A stretch of DNA of 64,000 bases from Myxococcus sp. CA023. GTDB lineage: Bacteria > Myxococcota > Myxococcia > Myxococcales > Myxococcaceae. The notes under the pieces were generated by a model. That model saw nothing but the letters and a program-made list of their open reading frames with translations, ran no database searches and had not been told where the DNA came from. How positions within the stretch are numbered: the first letter of the stretch is position 1; the number at the start of each line of letters is the position of its first letter. Made by a program: the position numbers and the translations under genes. This document shows, piece by piece, positions 1-9,628 of the stretch. The stretch is from contig NZ_JAAEAH010000008.1 in the NCBI RefSeq assembly GCF_010998615.1, positions 1 through 64,000 on the forward strand, written 5' to 3'.

Positions 1-64
1 TCCGTCCCCTCCCCCTCCGTCACCTCCCGCGTCACAAGCCCGCCCTCCCCTGGAAGCCCCGGGC

Positions 65-3000
65 GTGGAGGCGTTGCTCGCCACCGTCCAGGGCCGCCAG
101 CGCCGGTACCTGTGGCTCCAGGGCGGCATGCTGGGCGTGGCCACCGTGGCGCTGCTGCTGGTGGCCGGCGGCTTCCTGGCGCTGGTGGCGCCGCGCGCGG
201 GCGCGTCCCTGCTGTGGACGGCGCTACCGGTGGGCGTGGCCGTGACGTGCGTCTTCGGCCTGTGGCTGGCGCGCCGCCGCGTGGGAGACGACGTCCTCAC
301 CGCGCGCCTGGTGGGCGAAAAGCGCCCGGAGCTGTCGCTGGACGTGCTGGCCGCGGTGGAGCTGATGCGCGAGCCGGACGCGCCGGGCAGCGGCTCTCCG
401 GCGCTCGCGAGCGCCTTCCTCCGGGAGATGGACGCGCGGGCGCGCACGGTGGATGTCCGCAGCGTGGTGGACAGCCGCCCGGTGCGTCACGTGGCCCTCG
501 GCGCGGGCGGCGCGCTGCTGGCCCTGCTGGTGCTGATGGTCGTGCTCGGTGACCGCTGGTCCGCCGGCATGGCGCGCATCCGCGAAGTGGCGGCGAGCCC
601 CAAGGCCCAGGCGCAGGTGGAGCCCATCACCGGCGACATCGAATTGACGTACCGCTACCCCGCGTACACGGGGCTGGCCCCGCGCACGGTGCCCGGAACG
701 AACGGTGAAGTCAGCGCGCCGGCGGGGACGGAAATCCTGCTGAAGACGCGCTCGGACCGTCCGGTGGAGCGCGCGGAGCTGGTGGTCAACGGCCAGGCGC
801 TGCCGCTGAAGGTGACAAGTAACCGGGACCTGGAGGGCAGCTTCATCGCGAAGCAGTCCGGCCACTACCGCTTCGCCTTCTACGGCGCGCGGGACAAGGC
901 GCTCGCGGTGGGGCCGGACATCGCCCTCACCGTGGAGGCGGACAAGGCGCCCGAGGTGTCGCTGCTCACGCCCACGGTGGAGCTGGAGATCGACCCGGGC
1001 GACCAGGTGGCGCTCAAGTACGAGGCGTCGGATGACTACGGGCTGTCCGGCATGGCGCTCGTGTTCCGCGCGCCCGGCGCCCAGCAGGAGACGCGCGTGC
1101 CGCTGCCGCGCGAGGACGGACGGCGCCACCGGGGCACGTACTCGTGGAGCCTGGGCAACCTCAAGCTCGACCCGGGTGACCGGATTACCTACTACGTGGA
1201 GGCGCAGGACAACGACGCGGTGGAGGGCCCCAAGAAGGGCGTCAGCCGCACGCAGGTGCTGCGCGTGTACTCCGCGGCCGAGCACCGCCGCGCAGCGTTG
1301 GAGAAGGCGGAGCAGCTGTGGGGCCGGATGGTGGACCACCTCGCGGACCGGCTGGAAGGCCCGGAGCGCGCGAAGCAGAAGGACCCGCAGGCCATCACCG
1401 CCGGGGCCACGGTGGACACCAGCGGTGAGAGCCTCGTCGCCGACATGAAGACGCTGGCGCAGGAGCTGGCGCGCGAGCGCGACGTGCCCATCGAGTTGGT
1501 CTCCGCGCTGAGCAACATCTCCGAGTCCCTGGGCAGCCACATCCGCGGCACCGCGGAGCTGCGACGGCTCTACCTGCGCACCCAGCGCGCCCGCGGCGAG
1601 GACTGGGGCACGGGCAACCGCCTCACCGCCGTGGTCAACGAGGAGATTACGGAGCTGGAGAAGGACATCCTCTACCTGGAGTCGCTGCTGGACCGGCAGA
1701 AGCTGGAGGCGCTCCAGGAGATGGCCAGGCAGCTGTCCAACGAGCGGCGCGAGCTGGCGAACCTCATCGAGCAGTACAAGTCCAACCCGGACGAGGCCGC
1801 GCGCCAGGCGGTGATGGAGCAGATTCAGCAGCTCAAGTCCCGCATCCAGGAGCTGATGCAGCGCATGGCGGAGATGCGCAAGGGCATCCGCGACGAGCAC
1901 CTCAACGCCGAGGCCCTGTCCGAGATGATGAAGGACCAGGACCTGCGCAGCGCGCTCGACGACGTGGAGAAGCTGATGCGCGAGGGCAAGGCGGACGAAG
2001 CCCTGGCGAAGCTCCAGGAATTGGGCATGCAGATGGATGAGATGCTCGAGAACCTGGACCAGGCGGGCGACGAGTTCGGCGGCGAGCAGCACCCCGAGCT
2101 GGCGGAGAAGTTCGGCAAGTTCATGGAGGAGCTGCAGGGCACCGTGCAGGAGCAGCAGCGCGTCGCGGACCAGACGAAGCAGCTTCGCGACCAGGCCCGC
2201 TCACAGAACCGCGAGCGGCTGTCGGAGAAGGGCGAGTCCATGAAGGACAGCCTGATGCGCAAGGTGCAGCAGGCGCAGGAGGACTACAAGGCGTTGGAGC
2301 CCAGTCAGCTCAACAGCCGCGCCGCGCGTCCGCTGGAGGAGGCCCAGTCCGAGCTCCAGAACGTGGAGAACGCGCTGAAGGTGAACGACTACGACCTGGC
2401 GGCGGAGGCGGCGGCGCGGGCGGAGGACGCGGCCCGGCAGCTGGCGATGATGGGCGAGCAGCAGCGCCACCTGGACGAGATGTTCGGCAACCCGGAAGAG
2501 GTGGTGAAGCAGTCCACGGAGCTGGCGCAGCGCCTCAACCGCGACGCGCGCAACGTGTCGGAGGTGAACCGGCAGCTCCAGTCGCTCTTCCCTCCTCCGG
2601 GCTCGCAGCTGTCGCAGCAGGAGAAGCAGCAACTTCAGCAACTGGGCGAACAGCAGTCGCAGCTGGAGGAGCGCGCGCAGGGCCTGCGTCAGCAGATGGA
2701 GGAGATGCAGCAGATGGCCCCCATCTTCGGCGAGGAGGCCACGCAGCAGATGGAGGGCGCCGGCCAGCGCATGGGTGAGGCCGCCCGCCGGATGCAGGGC
2801 AAGGACCCCGGCCGTGGCTACGGCGAGCAGCAGGCGGCGCTGGAAGGCCTGCGCCAGTTCCAGCAGCAGATGCAGGAAGGCCAGCGCGGCGGCAAGGGCG
2901 GGCTCCCGCTGCCCATGGGCATGGGCCGCCGCCAACAGGGCAACGGGAGAGACCCGAAGCAGAAGGTGGAGCTGCCGGACGAGGATGCCTTCCAGGCGCC

Positions 3001-3100
3001 GAAGGAGTTCCGCAAGGACCTGCTGGACGCGATGAAGCAGGGGGCTCCGGAGAAGTACCGGGAGCAGGTGAAGCGCTACTACGAGGAGTTGGTGAAGTGA
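65..3100 (+). CDS. DUF4175-family membrane-anchored coiled-coil protein (5' end may lie outside window)
   Basis: About 1011 residues. Two hydrophobic segments (about residues 20-75) and a third near 145-165 anchor the N-terminus. A periplasmic region with Ig-like stretches follows (residues 195-400), then a very long Gln/Glu/Arg-rich coiled coil (about 410-930). This matches DUF4175 proteins, which usually accompany MoxR/Bat operons; their molecular role is unknown. The start used is a GTG, but there is no stop codon in frame between it and the window edge and no clear ribosome site, so translation may begin upstream. The next gene overlaps by four bases (GTGA), so the two are translationally coupled. 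The family call is good; function is open. Confidence 0.8.
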   Translation: MEALLATVQGRQRRYLWLQGGMLGVATVALLLVAGGFLALVAPRAGASLLWTALPVGVAVTCVFGLWLARRRVGDDVLTARLVGEKRPELSLDVLAAVELMREPDAPGSGSPALASAFLREMDARARTVDVRSVVDSRPVRHVALGAGGALLALLVLMVVLGDRWSAGMARIREVAASPKAQAQVEPITGDIELTYRYPAYTGLAPRTVPGTNGEVSAPAGTEILLKTRSDRPVERAELVVNGQALPLKVTSNRDLEGSFIAKQSGHYRFAFYGARDKALAVGPDIALTVEADKAPEVSLLTPTVELEIDPGDQVALKYEASDDYGLSGMALVFRAPGAQQETRVPLPREDGRRHRGTYSWSLGNLKLDPGDRITYYVEAQDNDAVEGPKKGVSRTQVLRVYSAAEHRRAALEKAEQLWGRMVDHLADRLEGPERAKQKDPQAITAGATVDTSGESLVADMKTLAQELARERDVPIELVSALSNISESLGSHIRGTAELRRLYLRTQRARGEDWGTGNRLTAVVNEEITELEKDILYLESLLDRQKLEALQEMARQLSNERRELANLIEQYKSNPDEAARQAVMEQIQQLKSRIQELMQRMAEMRKGIRDEHLNAEALSEMMKDQDLRSALDDVEKLMREGKADEALAKLQELGMQMDEMLENLDQAGDEFGGEQHPELAEKFGKFMEELQGTVQEQQRVADQTKQLRDQARSQNRERLSEKGESMKDSLMRKVQQAQEDYKALEPSQLNSRAARPLEEAQSELQNVENALKVNDYDLAAEAAARAEDAARQLAMMGEQQRHLDEMFGNPEEVVKQSTELAQRLNRDARNVSEVNRQLQSLFPPPGSQLSQQEKQQLQQLGEQQSQLEERAQGLRQQMEEMQQMAPIFGEEATQQMEGAGQRMGEAARRMQGKDPGRGYGEQQAALEGLRQFQQQMQEGQRGGKGGLPLPMGMGRRQQGNGRDPKQKVELPDEDAFQAPKEFRKDLLDAMKQGAPEKYREQVKRYYEELVK

Positions 3101-4878
3101 GCCGCCACGCGCTGAAGCATTCCTCCGGATTCGGGGCCCTCGTCGCGGCGATGGCCGTGGGGCTCCTCTGCGTGCCTCAGGCGGCGTGGGCCCAGTCCAG
3201 CTCGCTCAAGGACGAGGTGAAGGAGCGGCTGGGCCGCGTGGAGACGGAGCTGGACGACTGGGACGTGCCCGGCGCCCGGCGCGAGCTGTCCGAGGTGGAG
3301 AAGCTCCTCCCCGCCGACGTGGAGCCGCTGAAGTACTTCCAGGGCCGGGTGGCCTTCGAGGAAGGCCGCTACGACGACGCGGTGGCGCTCCTGGAGGGCG
3401 CCAACATCGAGGACAAGCCGGGCAGCTACCTGCGGCTGGCCAAGGACACGCGCGCCATCATCAAGGGCCACGAGCGCGCGGAGAGCGAGCACTTCATCTT
3501 CCAGTACCCCAAGGGGAAGGAAGCGGTGCTGGTGCCCTATGCGCTGGAGACGCTGGAGGGCATCCACCGGGCGATGAAGGAGGACCTCGGCTGGACGCCG
3601 CCGGGCGGCAAGATTCGCGTGGAGGTGGTGAGCAACGCGCGCGAGCTGGCGCGAGTGAGCACGCTGACGGAGAAGCAGATTGGCACCACGGGCACCATCG
3701 CCATCTGCAAGTTCAACAAGCTGATGGTGACCAGCCCCAAGGCAGTGGCGCGCGGCTACGACTGGCAGGACACGCTGGCGCACGAGTACATCCACCTGGT
3801 CATCAGCCAGATGAGCCGCAACACGGTGCCCATCTGGTTGCATGAGGGCCTGGCCAAGTTCCTGGAGTCGCGCTGGCGCGGCAAGGCGGGTCTGGCGATG
3901 ACGCCGTCCACGCAGGCGCTGCTGGGCAAGCGGGTGAAGGCGGACACGCTCATCCCGTTCGAGAAGATGCACCCGTCCATCGCGCTGCTGCCCACGGCGG
4001 AGGACGCGGCCACCGCGTTCGCGGAGGTGTTCTACGCCATCGACTACGTGCACAGCGTCAAGGGCACGGCGGGTCTGCGCGCCATCATCCAGGAGCTGAA
4101 GGCCGGGCAGAAGGACCGCAAGGCGGTGGAGACGGCCATGGGAATGCCCTTCGCCCTCTTCGAGAAGTCCTGGCTGGCGCACATCAAGAAGCAGCCCTTC
4201 CCCACCGAACTCCTGCCGCGCGAGGACCGCGTGGTCCTGAAGGAGAATGCCAAGGGCAAGGTGAAGGACGAGAGCGAGAAGAAGGGGCGTGAAATCTCCT
4301 TCGGCGACTTCCAGGAGGTGACGGAGGTGCCGGCGCGCAAGTTCGCGCATTTGGGCGAGCTGCTGCGCGAGCGCAACCGCGTGAAGGCCGCGGCGGAGGA
4401 GTACGCCAAGGCGCACAAGCTGGTGGGCGACAAGTACGAGTCCGTGTCCAACAAGTACGCGCTGGCGCTGCTGGAGCTGCGGCGGCTGGACGAGGCGGAG
4501 GGCGTGCTGCGCGGCAGCCTGCGTGTGCACCCGGGCTCACCGTCGACCAACGTCCACCTGGGCCGCATCCTGCTGTACCGGAAGGACTACTCGAAGGCGA
4601 AGACGGCCTACCTGGAGGCGCTGGCGTCGGACCCGTTCGACCCGGAAATCCACCTGGCCCTCACGCGCATCCACGGCTCCATGGGTGAGACGGCGCTGGC
4701 GGGCCGCGCGCGGCAGGCGAGCGCGCTGCTCACCGGCCTCAAGGTCGAAGAGGTGGACCGCGTGGCCCAGCAGTTCCTGCGTGACGAGAGCGGGCTGTCG
4801 GAGATGAACGTGTCGGGCACGCCGGACGCGGAGGCACCGAAGGAAGCGCAGCCCGAAAAGCCGGACGCGGGGAACTGA
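3097..4878 (+). CDS. Secreted peptidase-MA-family (gluzincin-like) protein with TPR repeats
   Basis: 593 residues with a signal peptide ending near AWA-QS (residue about 33). A zinc-metallopeptidase signature HEYIH sits at residues 229-233, followed by WLHEGLAKFLE, whose Glu is a plausible third ligand; this is the peptidase_MA-like pattern. The C-terminal third (about 410-550) has TPR-like helical repeats, with further helical repeats just after the signal peptide. It overlaps the DUF4175 gene by GTGA, so they form one operon. Exported, probably periplasmic. Substrate unknown; a structural role of the TPR part is inference. Confidence 0.8.
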   Translation: MSRHALKHSSGFGALVAAMAVGLLCVPQAAWAQSSSLKDEVKERLGRVETELDDWDVPGARRELSEVEKLLPADVEPLKYFQGRVAFEEGRYDDAVALLEGANIEDKPGSYLRLAKDTRAIIKGHERAESEHFIFQYPKGKEAVLVPYALETLEGIHRAMKEDLGWTPPGGKIRVEVVSNARELARVSTLTEKQIGTTGTIAICKFNKLMVTSPKAVARGYDWQDTLAHEYIHLVISQMSRNTVPIWLHEGLAKFLESRWRGKAGLAMTPSTQALLGKRVKADTLIPFEKMHPSIALLPTAEDAATAFAEVFYAIDYVHSVKGTAGLRAIIQELKAGQKDRKAVETAMGMPFALFEKSWLAHIKKQPFPTELLPREDRVVLKENAKGKVKDESEKKGREISFGDFQEVTEVPARKFAHLGELLRERNRVKAAAEEYAKAHKLVGDKYESVSNKYALALLELRRLDEAEGVLRGSLRVHPGSPSTNVHLGRILLYRKDYSKAKTAYLEALASDPFDPEIHLALTRIHGSMGETALAGRARQASALLTGLKVEEVDRVAQQFLRDESGLSEMNVSGTPDAEAPKEAQPEKPDAGN

Positions 4879-5073
4879 AACGGGCTCCGTTACGCCTCGA
4901 CGCCCGATTCCTTCGCCTCGACAGCCAACGGCGTGACGACGGCCTTGCGGCTTCGGCGAACCTTCTCGTCGCCTCCATCCCTGGAGCTTCACGGGAGCGG
5001 GCATGCGCATCTTACGCAGGCCGCTCCGTGACTGAAGTCTCCACCATGCCTAGCTTCCCGCACGGGAGGCTCC

Positions 5074-5505
5074 ATGGAGGTCCATTCCCTCATCTCGCTT
5101 GCCGCCCAACTCATGGAGTGGGCCGGCGTGGGCAGCATGGTGCTGGGAGCCGCCTTCGCCCTCGTGGTGCTCGCCACGCGGCAGCAGCTCCCCGCCGGTG
5201 AGGCCTACCGCCGATTCAGGCTGAACCTGGGCCGCGCCATCCTGCTCGGCCTGGAGTTCCTCGTCGCCGCCGACATCATCCGCACCGTGAGCCAGCGCCC
5301 CACACTGGATGGCGTGCTGGTGCTCGGGCTCATCGTCCTCATCCGGACCTTCCTCAGCTTCACCCTCACCGTGGAGCTGGAGGGACGCTGGCCCTGGCAA
5401 CACCGCGAGGACATCGCCGGTCCTGTTCATCCCCCGCCAACGTCGTCCACCCCGCAACACCATGCGCCGCCCGCGCCCGACTCGCCACGTCCGGTGAAGC
5501 ACTGA
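5074..5505 (+). CDS. DUF1622 family inner-membrane protein
   Basis: 143 residues with about three hydrophobic helices and the conserved stretch FRLNLGRAILLGLEFLVAAD followed by DIIRT, typical of DUF1622 membrane proteins. The C-terminal 30 residues are Pro/His-rich and poorly conserved in character. The start is an ATG shortly after a purine-rich stretch (gggaggctcc). It stands alone between the peptidase/TPR gene and a DUF4142 gene on the same strand. Function of the family is unknown. Confidence 0.8.
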   Translation: MEVHSLISLAAQLMEWAGVGSMVLGAAFALVVLATRQQLPAGEAYRRFRLNLGRAILLGLEFLVAADIIRTVSQRPTLDGVLVLGLIVLIRTFLSFTLTVELEGRWPWQHREDIAGPVHPPPTSSTPQHHAPPAPDSPRPVKH

Positions 5506-5670
5506 ACGCAGTGGGTCGGCCACGTGGGCAGCGCCACCGTCATCCGCCGCACCCTGCCCTCCCTTCCCGTGAAGTGGCGCACGGACGCGTCTTCTCGCGC
5601 CGTGCATCCCGCTCCGACGCCGCTCCAACGTGCGCGCCCGCCTTTCCTCACGCACAAGGAGCAGCACCCC

Positions 5671-6345
5671 ATGAAGCATCCCCTCCCGGGGCTCGTCCTC
5701 GCCGCCTCGCTGATCACCCAGGGCGCGTCATTCGCTCAGTCCGGCATGCCCGACAGCCCGCCCTCCCAACAGGACACGGTGTCCGTTCAAAAGGGCATGG
5801 CCACGTACCGCGGCTACACCGCCCCCACGGACGAGAAGGCGCTGCTCGACCGGTTGCACCTGGCGAACCAGCACGAAATCAAGTCGGGCCAGCTCGCCCA
5901 GCAACGCTCCCAGAATCCAGACGTGAAGGCCTTCGGCACCATCATGATGAAGGCGCACACCGCGCTGGACCAGAAGCTCACGTCCTACGCGCGCAGCAAG
6001 GGCCTGAAGCTGGCCGAATCCCCCAAGCCGATGAACGACGCGGAAGAAGCCTCCATGGCCAAGGACAAGGCCACGATGGAGCAGCTCCAGGTCATCCGCG
6101 GCGCCCCCTTCGACTCCGCCTATCTGGCCTCACAGGTCACGGGACATGACGCCGTCCTGGGCATGGTCCTCACCGCCCAGAAGGCCATGCCCAAGGCCAC
6201 GCCCGAGCTCGCCGCCCTGCTCGACGACCTCAGCAAGCAGGTGCCCGCCCACCGGCACCAGGCCTGGAACATGCTGGGCAAGCTGGGAGGCGACACGGGC
6301 GTGGGCGGCTCCGGCCCGGCGCACCCGCCCCCGCCGAAGCCCTGA
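5671..6345 (+). CDS. DUF4142 exported helical protein
   Basis: 224 residues. I chose the ATG with an AAGGAG ribosome site about ten bases upstream; it is followed by a clean signal peptide (MKHPLPGLVLAASLITQ..., cleavage near SFA-QS). The body (about residues 60-205) is an all-helical DUF4142 domain, a ferritin-like four-helix fold found in exported proteins of soil bacteria. The extreme C-terminus is Gly/Pro-rich. The frame stays open upstream of this start, but that part is low complexity. Biochemical role unknown; a stress role is only inference. Confidence 0.85.
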   Translation: MKHPLPGLVLAASLITQGASFAQSGMPDSPPSQQDTVSVQKGMATYRGYTAPTDEKALLDRLHLANQHEIKSGQLAQQRSQNPDVKAFGTIMMKAHTALDQKLTSYARSKGLKLAESPKPMNDAEEASMAKDKATMEQLQVIRGAPFDSAYLASQVTGHDAVLGMVLTAQKAMPKATPELAALLDDLSKQVPAHRHQAWNMLGKLGGDTGVGGSGPAHPPPPKP

Positions 6346-6419
6346 CCCGAAACGCGGCGCACCTTCACACGCCATACACACCTGAATCCCGATGATGAAG
6401 ACGGGCACGCGCACGAGGC

Positions 6420-6710
6420 ATGATGGTTCGCATGATGCCTCGGACGCTGACCCTGACCTTCGTCGTCACCGTGAGCGCGCTGCTGACCGGCTGCTTCAGC
6501 GACACGGACACCATCTGCGAGAAACGGAAGGAGTGCTTCACGGACACGCTCAACGTCCAGTCGTGCGAGGACGACCTCAAAGCCTGGATGGAGCGGCAGG
6601 ACCAGGACCGCCGCAGGGACCAGCTCGCCGCGTGCGGGGACTGTGTCGGCAGCAAGACCTGCTCGCAGATTCGCACCGCCTGCATCGGCGCCTGCTTCGG
6701 CGTTCCCTGA
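6420..6710 (+). CDS. Small Cys-rich lipoprotein of unknown function
   Basis: Up to 96 residues. The N-terminus is a lipoprotein signal with lipobox LLTGC. The mature part has eight further cysteines, including the CGDCVG and CIGAC clusters, suggesting a disulfide-stabilised small fold. Three in-frame ATGs lie close together (6420, 6423, 6432), and the true one is uncertain. It converges on the S9 peptidase gene, with a strong hairpin between them. I do not recognise a named family. Confidence 0.65.
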   Translation: MMVRMMPRTLTLTFVVTVSALLTGCFSDTDTICEKRKECFTDTLNVQSCEDDLKAWMERQDQDRRRDQLAACGDCVGSKTCSQIRTACIGACFGVP

Positions 6711-6725
6711 GCCCTGAACGACAGC

Positions 6726-6753
6726 GGGGCCCGCATCTCACGATGCGAGCCCC
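6726..6753. terminator. Bidirectional hairpin terminator
   Basis: A 12-base arm (GGGGCCCGCATC) pairs with its partner across a 4-base loop with one mismatch. It sits exactly between two convergent genes and has no T-tract, as is common at high GC. It probably stops transcription from both sides. Confidence 0.6.
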
Positions 6754-6777
6754 GAGTCCTACGACATCACGCAGCGG

Positions 6778-8814
6778 CTACTTGCGCGTCCACTGGTCCA
6801 GCCAGCCCAGGACTTCGTCGTGCCACTGCACGCTGTTGGCCGGGCGCAGCACCCAGTGGTTCTCTTCCGGGAAGTAGAGCAGCTTGGAGGGAATCCCCTT
6901 CCGCTGGAGCGCCGTAAAGGTGCCCAGGCCCTGCGTCTCCACCACGCGGAAGTCCTGCCCGCCGTGGATGACCATCATCGGCGTCTTCCACTTCGCGACG
7001 TGCTCAATCGGGTTGTGCTTGCTGTAGCCCTCCGGGTTCTCCCACGGCGTACCCTTGTGCTCCCACTCCGGGAACCACAGCTCCTCGGTGTCGAAGTAGC
7101 CCATGCGCTCGTCGAGGATTCCGTCGTGGTTCACCAGGCACTTGAAGCCGTCCGGCCAGTTACCGGCAATCCAGTTGATCATGTACCCGCCGTAGCTCGC
7201 CCCCAGCGCGCACATCTTGTCCTGGTTGATGAAGCTGTAGCGCTTGAGCGCCGCGGCCAGACCCTTCTGCAGGTCCTCGAACGGCTTGCCACCCCAGTCA
7301 TCTGAGATGGAGTCGGTGAACGCCTGCCCGTAGCCGGTGGAGCCGTGGAAGTCGACCATCACGGCCACGTAGCCACGCCCCGCGTACACCTGCGGGTTCC
7401 ACCGGTAATGGAAGTGATTGCCGAACGAGCCCTGCGGCCCACCGTGGATGATGAACGCCAGCGGGTACTTCTTCTTCGGGTCGAAGTTCACCGGCTTCAC
7501 GACGTAGGCGTGAACCGTCTCGTTGTTCCAGCCAGGGAACGAGAACTGCTCGAAGTCACCGAAGCGGATGCGGGCCAGCGCGTCCTGGTTCACCTGGGTG
7601 AGCTGGCGCGACTCCGAGCCATCCACGTTCATCACGTGCAGGTCCGCGGGCGAATCCAGGTCGTCATACACGTAGACCAGACGACCACCTGCGGCCGGCT
7701 GCGGCGCGTCCGCGGCGCCATCCTTCGTCAACTGGGTAGGCTTCCCCGTGGCCACATCCAACGCGAAGATGGGCTGCTGGCCCACGTGCCCGGCGCTCGC
7801 GAAGAGCGTCTTGCCGTCCGCGCTCCACGCGAGACTGCCGACGGAGCGGTCCCAGTCCTGGGTGAGCACGCGCTCCTGACCGCCGGGCCAGGTGCGGAGG
7901 ATGACGCGGTAGCGGTCCGCCTCGAAGCCAGGGCGCGACATGGCCAGGTAGGCCAGCGTCTTGCCGTCCGGGCTGAACACCGGGCTGGTGTCGGTGGCGC
8001 GGTTCTTCTCCGTCAGCTTGCGCGGCTTCGCCTTGCCATCAATCGGCGCGACGAAGAGGTCCAAATCCGTGGACCAGGCCTCGGAGCGACCCACGTCCCG
8101 CGCGGCGAAGACGATGCTCTTGCCGTCCGGCGTGAAGGTGTACTCCTCCGCGCCGCCAAAGGGCTTGGAGGGGCTGTCCGCGTCCATGCCCTTCATCACG
8201 TCCACGGGCGCGCCGCCGGCCACGGGGACGACGAAGACGTGCGAGCGACGTCCGTCCTTCCACGTGTCCCAATGACGCGCGAAGAGCTTGTCGTAGGTGC
8301 GGCCGGTGGCCTTGCGCTTGGAGCGTTCCTCCTCGCGCTGCGGGGTGCACTCCAGCGTGGGGCAGTCCGGGAACACTTCCAGCGCCACGGCCAGGCGCGT
8401 GCCGTCCGGCGACACGCGGAAGGCGCCCACGTCCAGGGGCAGCTTCGTCACCTGCACGGCCTCGCCGCCGTCGATGGGCAGGCGCCACACCTGCGAGGAG
8501 CCGCCGCGCGAGGACAGGAAGAAGAGGCTCTTGCCGTCCGGCGCCCAGGTGGGCTCGGAGTCCGCGTCCGGATGCGAGGTGAGCTGGCGCGGCGCGGCGT
8601 TTCCGTCGACGCCGACGAGCCACAGGTCCGTGCGGCCGCGGTTGGCCTCCATGTCCGTGGTGCGCAGGACGTAGGCGACCTGCTTGCCGTCCGGCGAGAC
8701 GCGCGGGCTGCTCAGCCGGCGCAGCGAAATCATGTCGTGGTGGGTGAACGGCTGGGGCCGGGCCGGCGCCGGAGTGGCGCTCAAGGCCAGGGCCGCGAGA
8801 AGCGACAGCGGCAA
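6778..8814 (-). CDS. S9-family prolyl oligopeptidase (DPP/acylaminoacyl-peptidase type)
   Basis: 678 residues. An exported serine peptidase that cleaves peptides. The N-terminal two thirds is a beta-propeller with repeated SPDGK/WSADGK (TolB/PD40-like) motifs; the C-terminal third is an alpha/beta hydrolase with the nucleophile motif GASYGGYM and a C-terminal EENHW that supplies the His. I chose a TTG start because CAGGAG lies six bases upstream and a signal peptide (MPLSLLAALALSATPAPA) follows directly. The frame is open further upstream, but that stretch reads through the divergent promoter region and is unlikely to be coding. Confidence 0.88.
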   Translation of the reverse strand: MPLSLLAALALSATPAPARPQPFTHHDMISLRRLSSPRVSPDGKQVAYVLRTTDMEANRGRTDLWLVGVDGNAAPRQLTSHPDADSEPTWAPDGKSLFFLSSRGGSSQVWRLPIDGGEAVQVTKLPLDVGAFRVSPDGTRLAVALEVFPDCPTLECTPQREEERSKRKATGRTYDKLFARHWDTWKDGRRSHVFVVPVAGGAPVDVMKGMDADSPSKPFGGAEEYTFTPDGKSIVFAARDVGRSEAWSTDLDLFVAPIDGKAKPRKLTEKNRATDTSPVFSPDGKTLAYLAMSRPGFEADRYRVILRTWPGGQERVLTQDWDRSVGSLAWSADGKTLFASAGHVGQQPIFALDVATGKPTQLTKDGAADAPQPAAGGRLVYVYDDLDSPADLHVMNVDGSESRQLTQVNQDALARIRFGDFEQFSFPGWNNETVHAYVVKPVNFDPKKKYPLAFIIHGGPQGSFGNHFHYRWNPQVYAGRGYVAVMVDFHGSTGYGQAFTDSISDDWGGKPFEDLQKGLAAALKRYSFINQDKMCALGASYGGYMINWIAGNWPDGFKCLVNHDGILDERMGYFDTEELWFPEWEHKGTPWENPEGYSKHNPIEHVAKWKTPMMVIHGGQDFRVVETQGLGTFTALQRKGIPSKLLYFPEENHWVLRPANSVQWHDEVLGWLDQWTRK

Positions 8815-9004
8815 GGGAGTCTCCTGGTTCAGTCGCCCCGCCGTCACCCCACCCGAGGGGTGCGTCACGGGCACGGTTGTCGGGGGTGGACGCTGCCTGC
8901 TACGGCCCGCGCTGTCCACCTCCGCGTACCCGGGGTACCACCCACGCGCATCCCCGGCGCACTCCGCCATGACGCGGCGCTTCGACGCGGTTAGACACGG
9001 GCCC

Positions 9005-9625
9005 ATGAGCGAGCCCATCACCGTCCGCGTCTGGTCCGATTACGTCTGCCCCTGGTGTTACGTGGGCTACGCCGAGGTCCAGAAGCTGAAGAAGGAGTAC
9101 GACGTCCAGGTCGACTGGCGTCCCTTCTACCTGCGCCCGGAGACGCCCCCCGAGGGACTCCCCCTGCCGGATTACGTGCGCGAGAAGATGAAGGACCCGA
9201 ACAACCCGCTGAAGCTCCGCGCCCAGGCAGCCGGGCTCACCCTGGTGATGCGGGACCTCACCCCGTCCACCCGCCGGGCCCACGAGGCCACCGAGTACGC
9301 CCGGGAGCAGGGCCGGCTGGAGCCGTTCCACGCCGCCCTCCTGCGCCGCTACTGGAGCGAGGGCCAGGACCTCTGGCAGTGGGACACGCTCCGCGGCGCC
9401 GCCCAGGAGGCGGGCCTGGACCCGGACGCAGTGCAGCGCGTCGTCGAGGAGGGCCGCTACACGAAGGCCGTGGAGGACTCCATCCAGGAGGCGCGGACCA
9501 TCGGCGTCAACGCGGTGCCCACCTTCGTGCTCGGGGAGCGCTTCGGGCTCCAGGGCGCGCAGGAGTACTCGGTGTTCCAGGAGGCCATGCGGCGGCTCGG
9601 CGTGACGCCCCGCGCGCAGCCCTGA
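9005..9625 (+). CDS. DsbA-family oxidoreductase (FrnE-like)
   Basis: 206 residues without a signal peptide, so cytoplasmic. Thioredoxin-like fold with active site CPWC at residues 15-18 just after SDYV, an inserted helical domain, and a cis-Pro loop in NAVPTFVLGER. This is the FrnE/2-hydroxychromene-2-carboxylate isomerase-like branch of DsbA. It is divergent from the S9 peptidase gene across a 190-base spacer and converges on the FliB-like gene with three bases between the stops. Redox role is likely; the substrate is unknown. Confidence 0.88.
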   Translation: MSEPITVRVWSDYVCPWCYVGYAEVQKLKKEYDVQVDWRPFYLRPETPPEGLPLPDYVREKMKDPNNPLKLRAQAAGLTLVMRDLTPSTRRAHEATEYAREQGRLEPFHAALLRRYWSEGQDLWQWDTLRGAAQEAGLDPDAVQRVVEEGRYTKAVEDSIQEARTIGVNAVPTFVLGERFGLQGAQEYSVFQEAMRRLGVTPRAQP

Positions 9626-9628
9626 GCG

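Noticed and set aside
4887..4980. Minus-strand fragment ending KAVVTPLAVEAKESGVEA in the gap after the peptidase/TPR gene
   Set aside because: Coding-like for about 30 codons, but it begins at a stop with no start codon and no partner upstream. Too short to call.
7345..8994. A 549-codon plus-strand frame over the S9 peptidase gene
   Set aside because: Antisense shadow; the minus-strand peptidase has an intact triad and propeller repeats.
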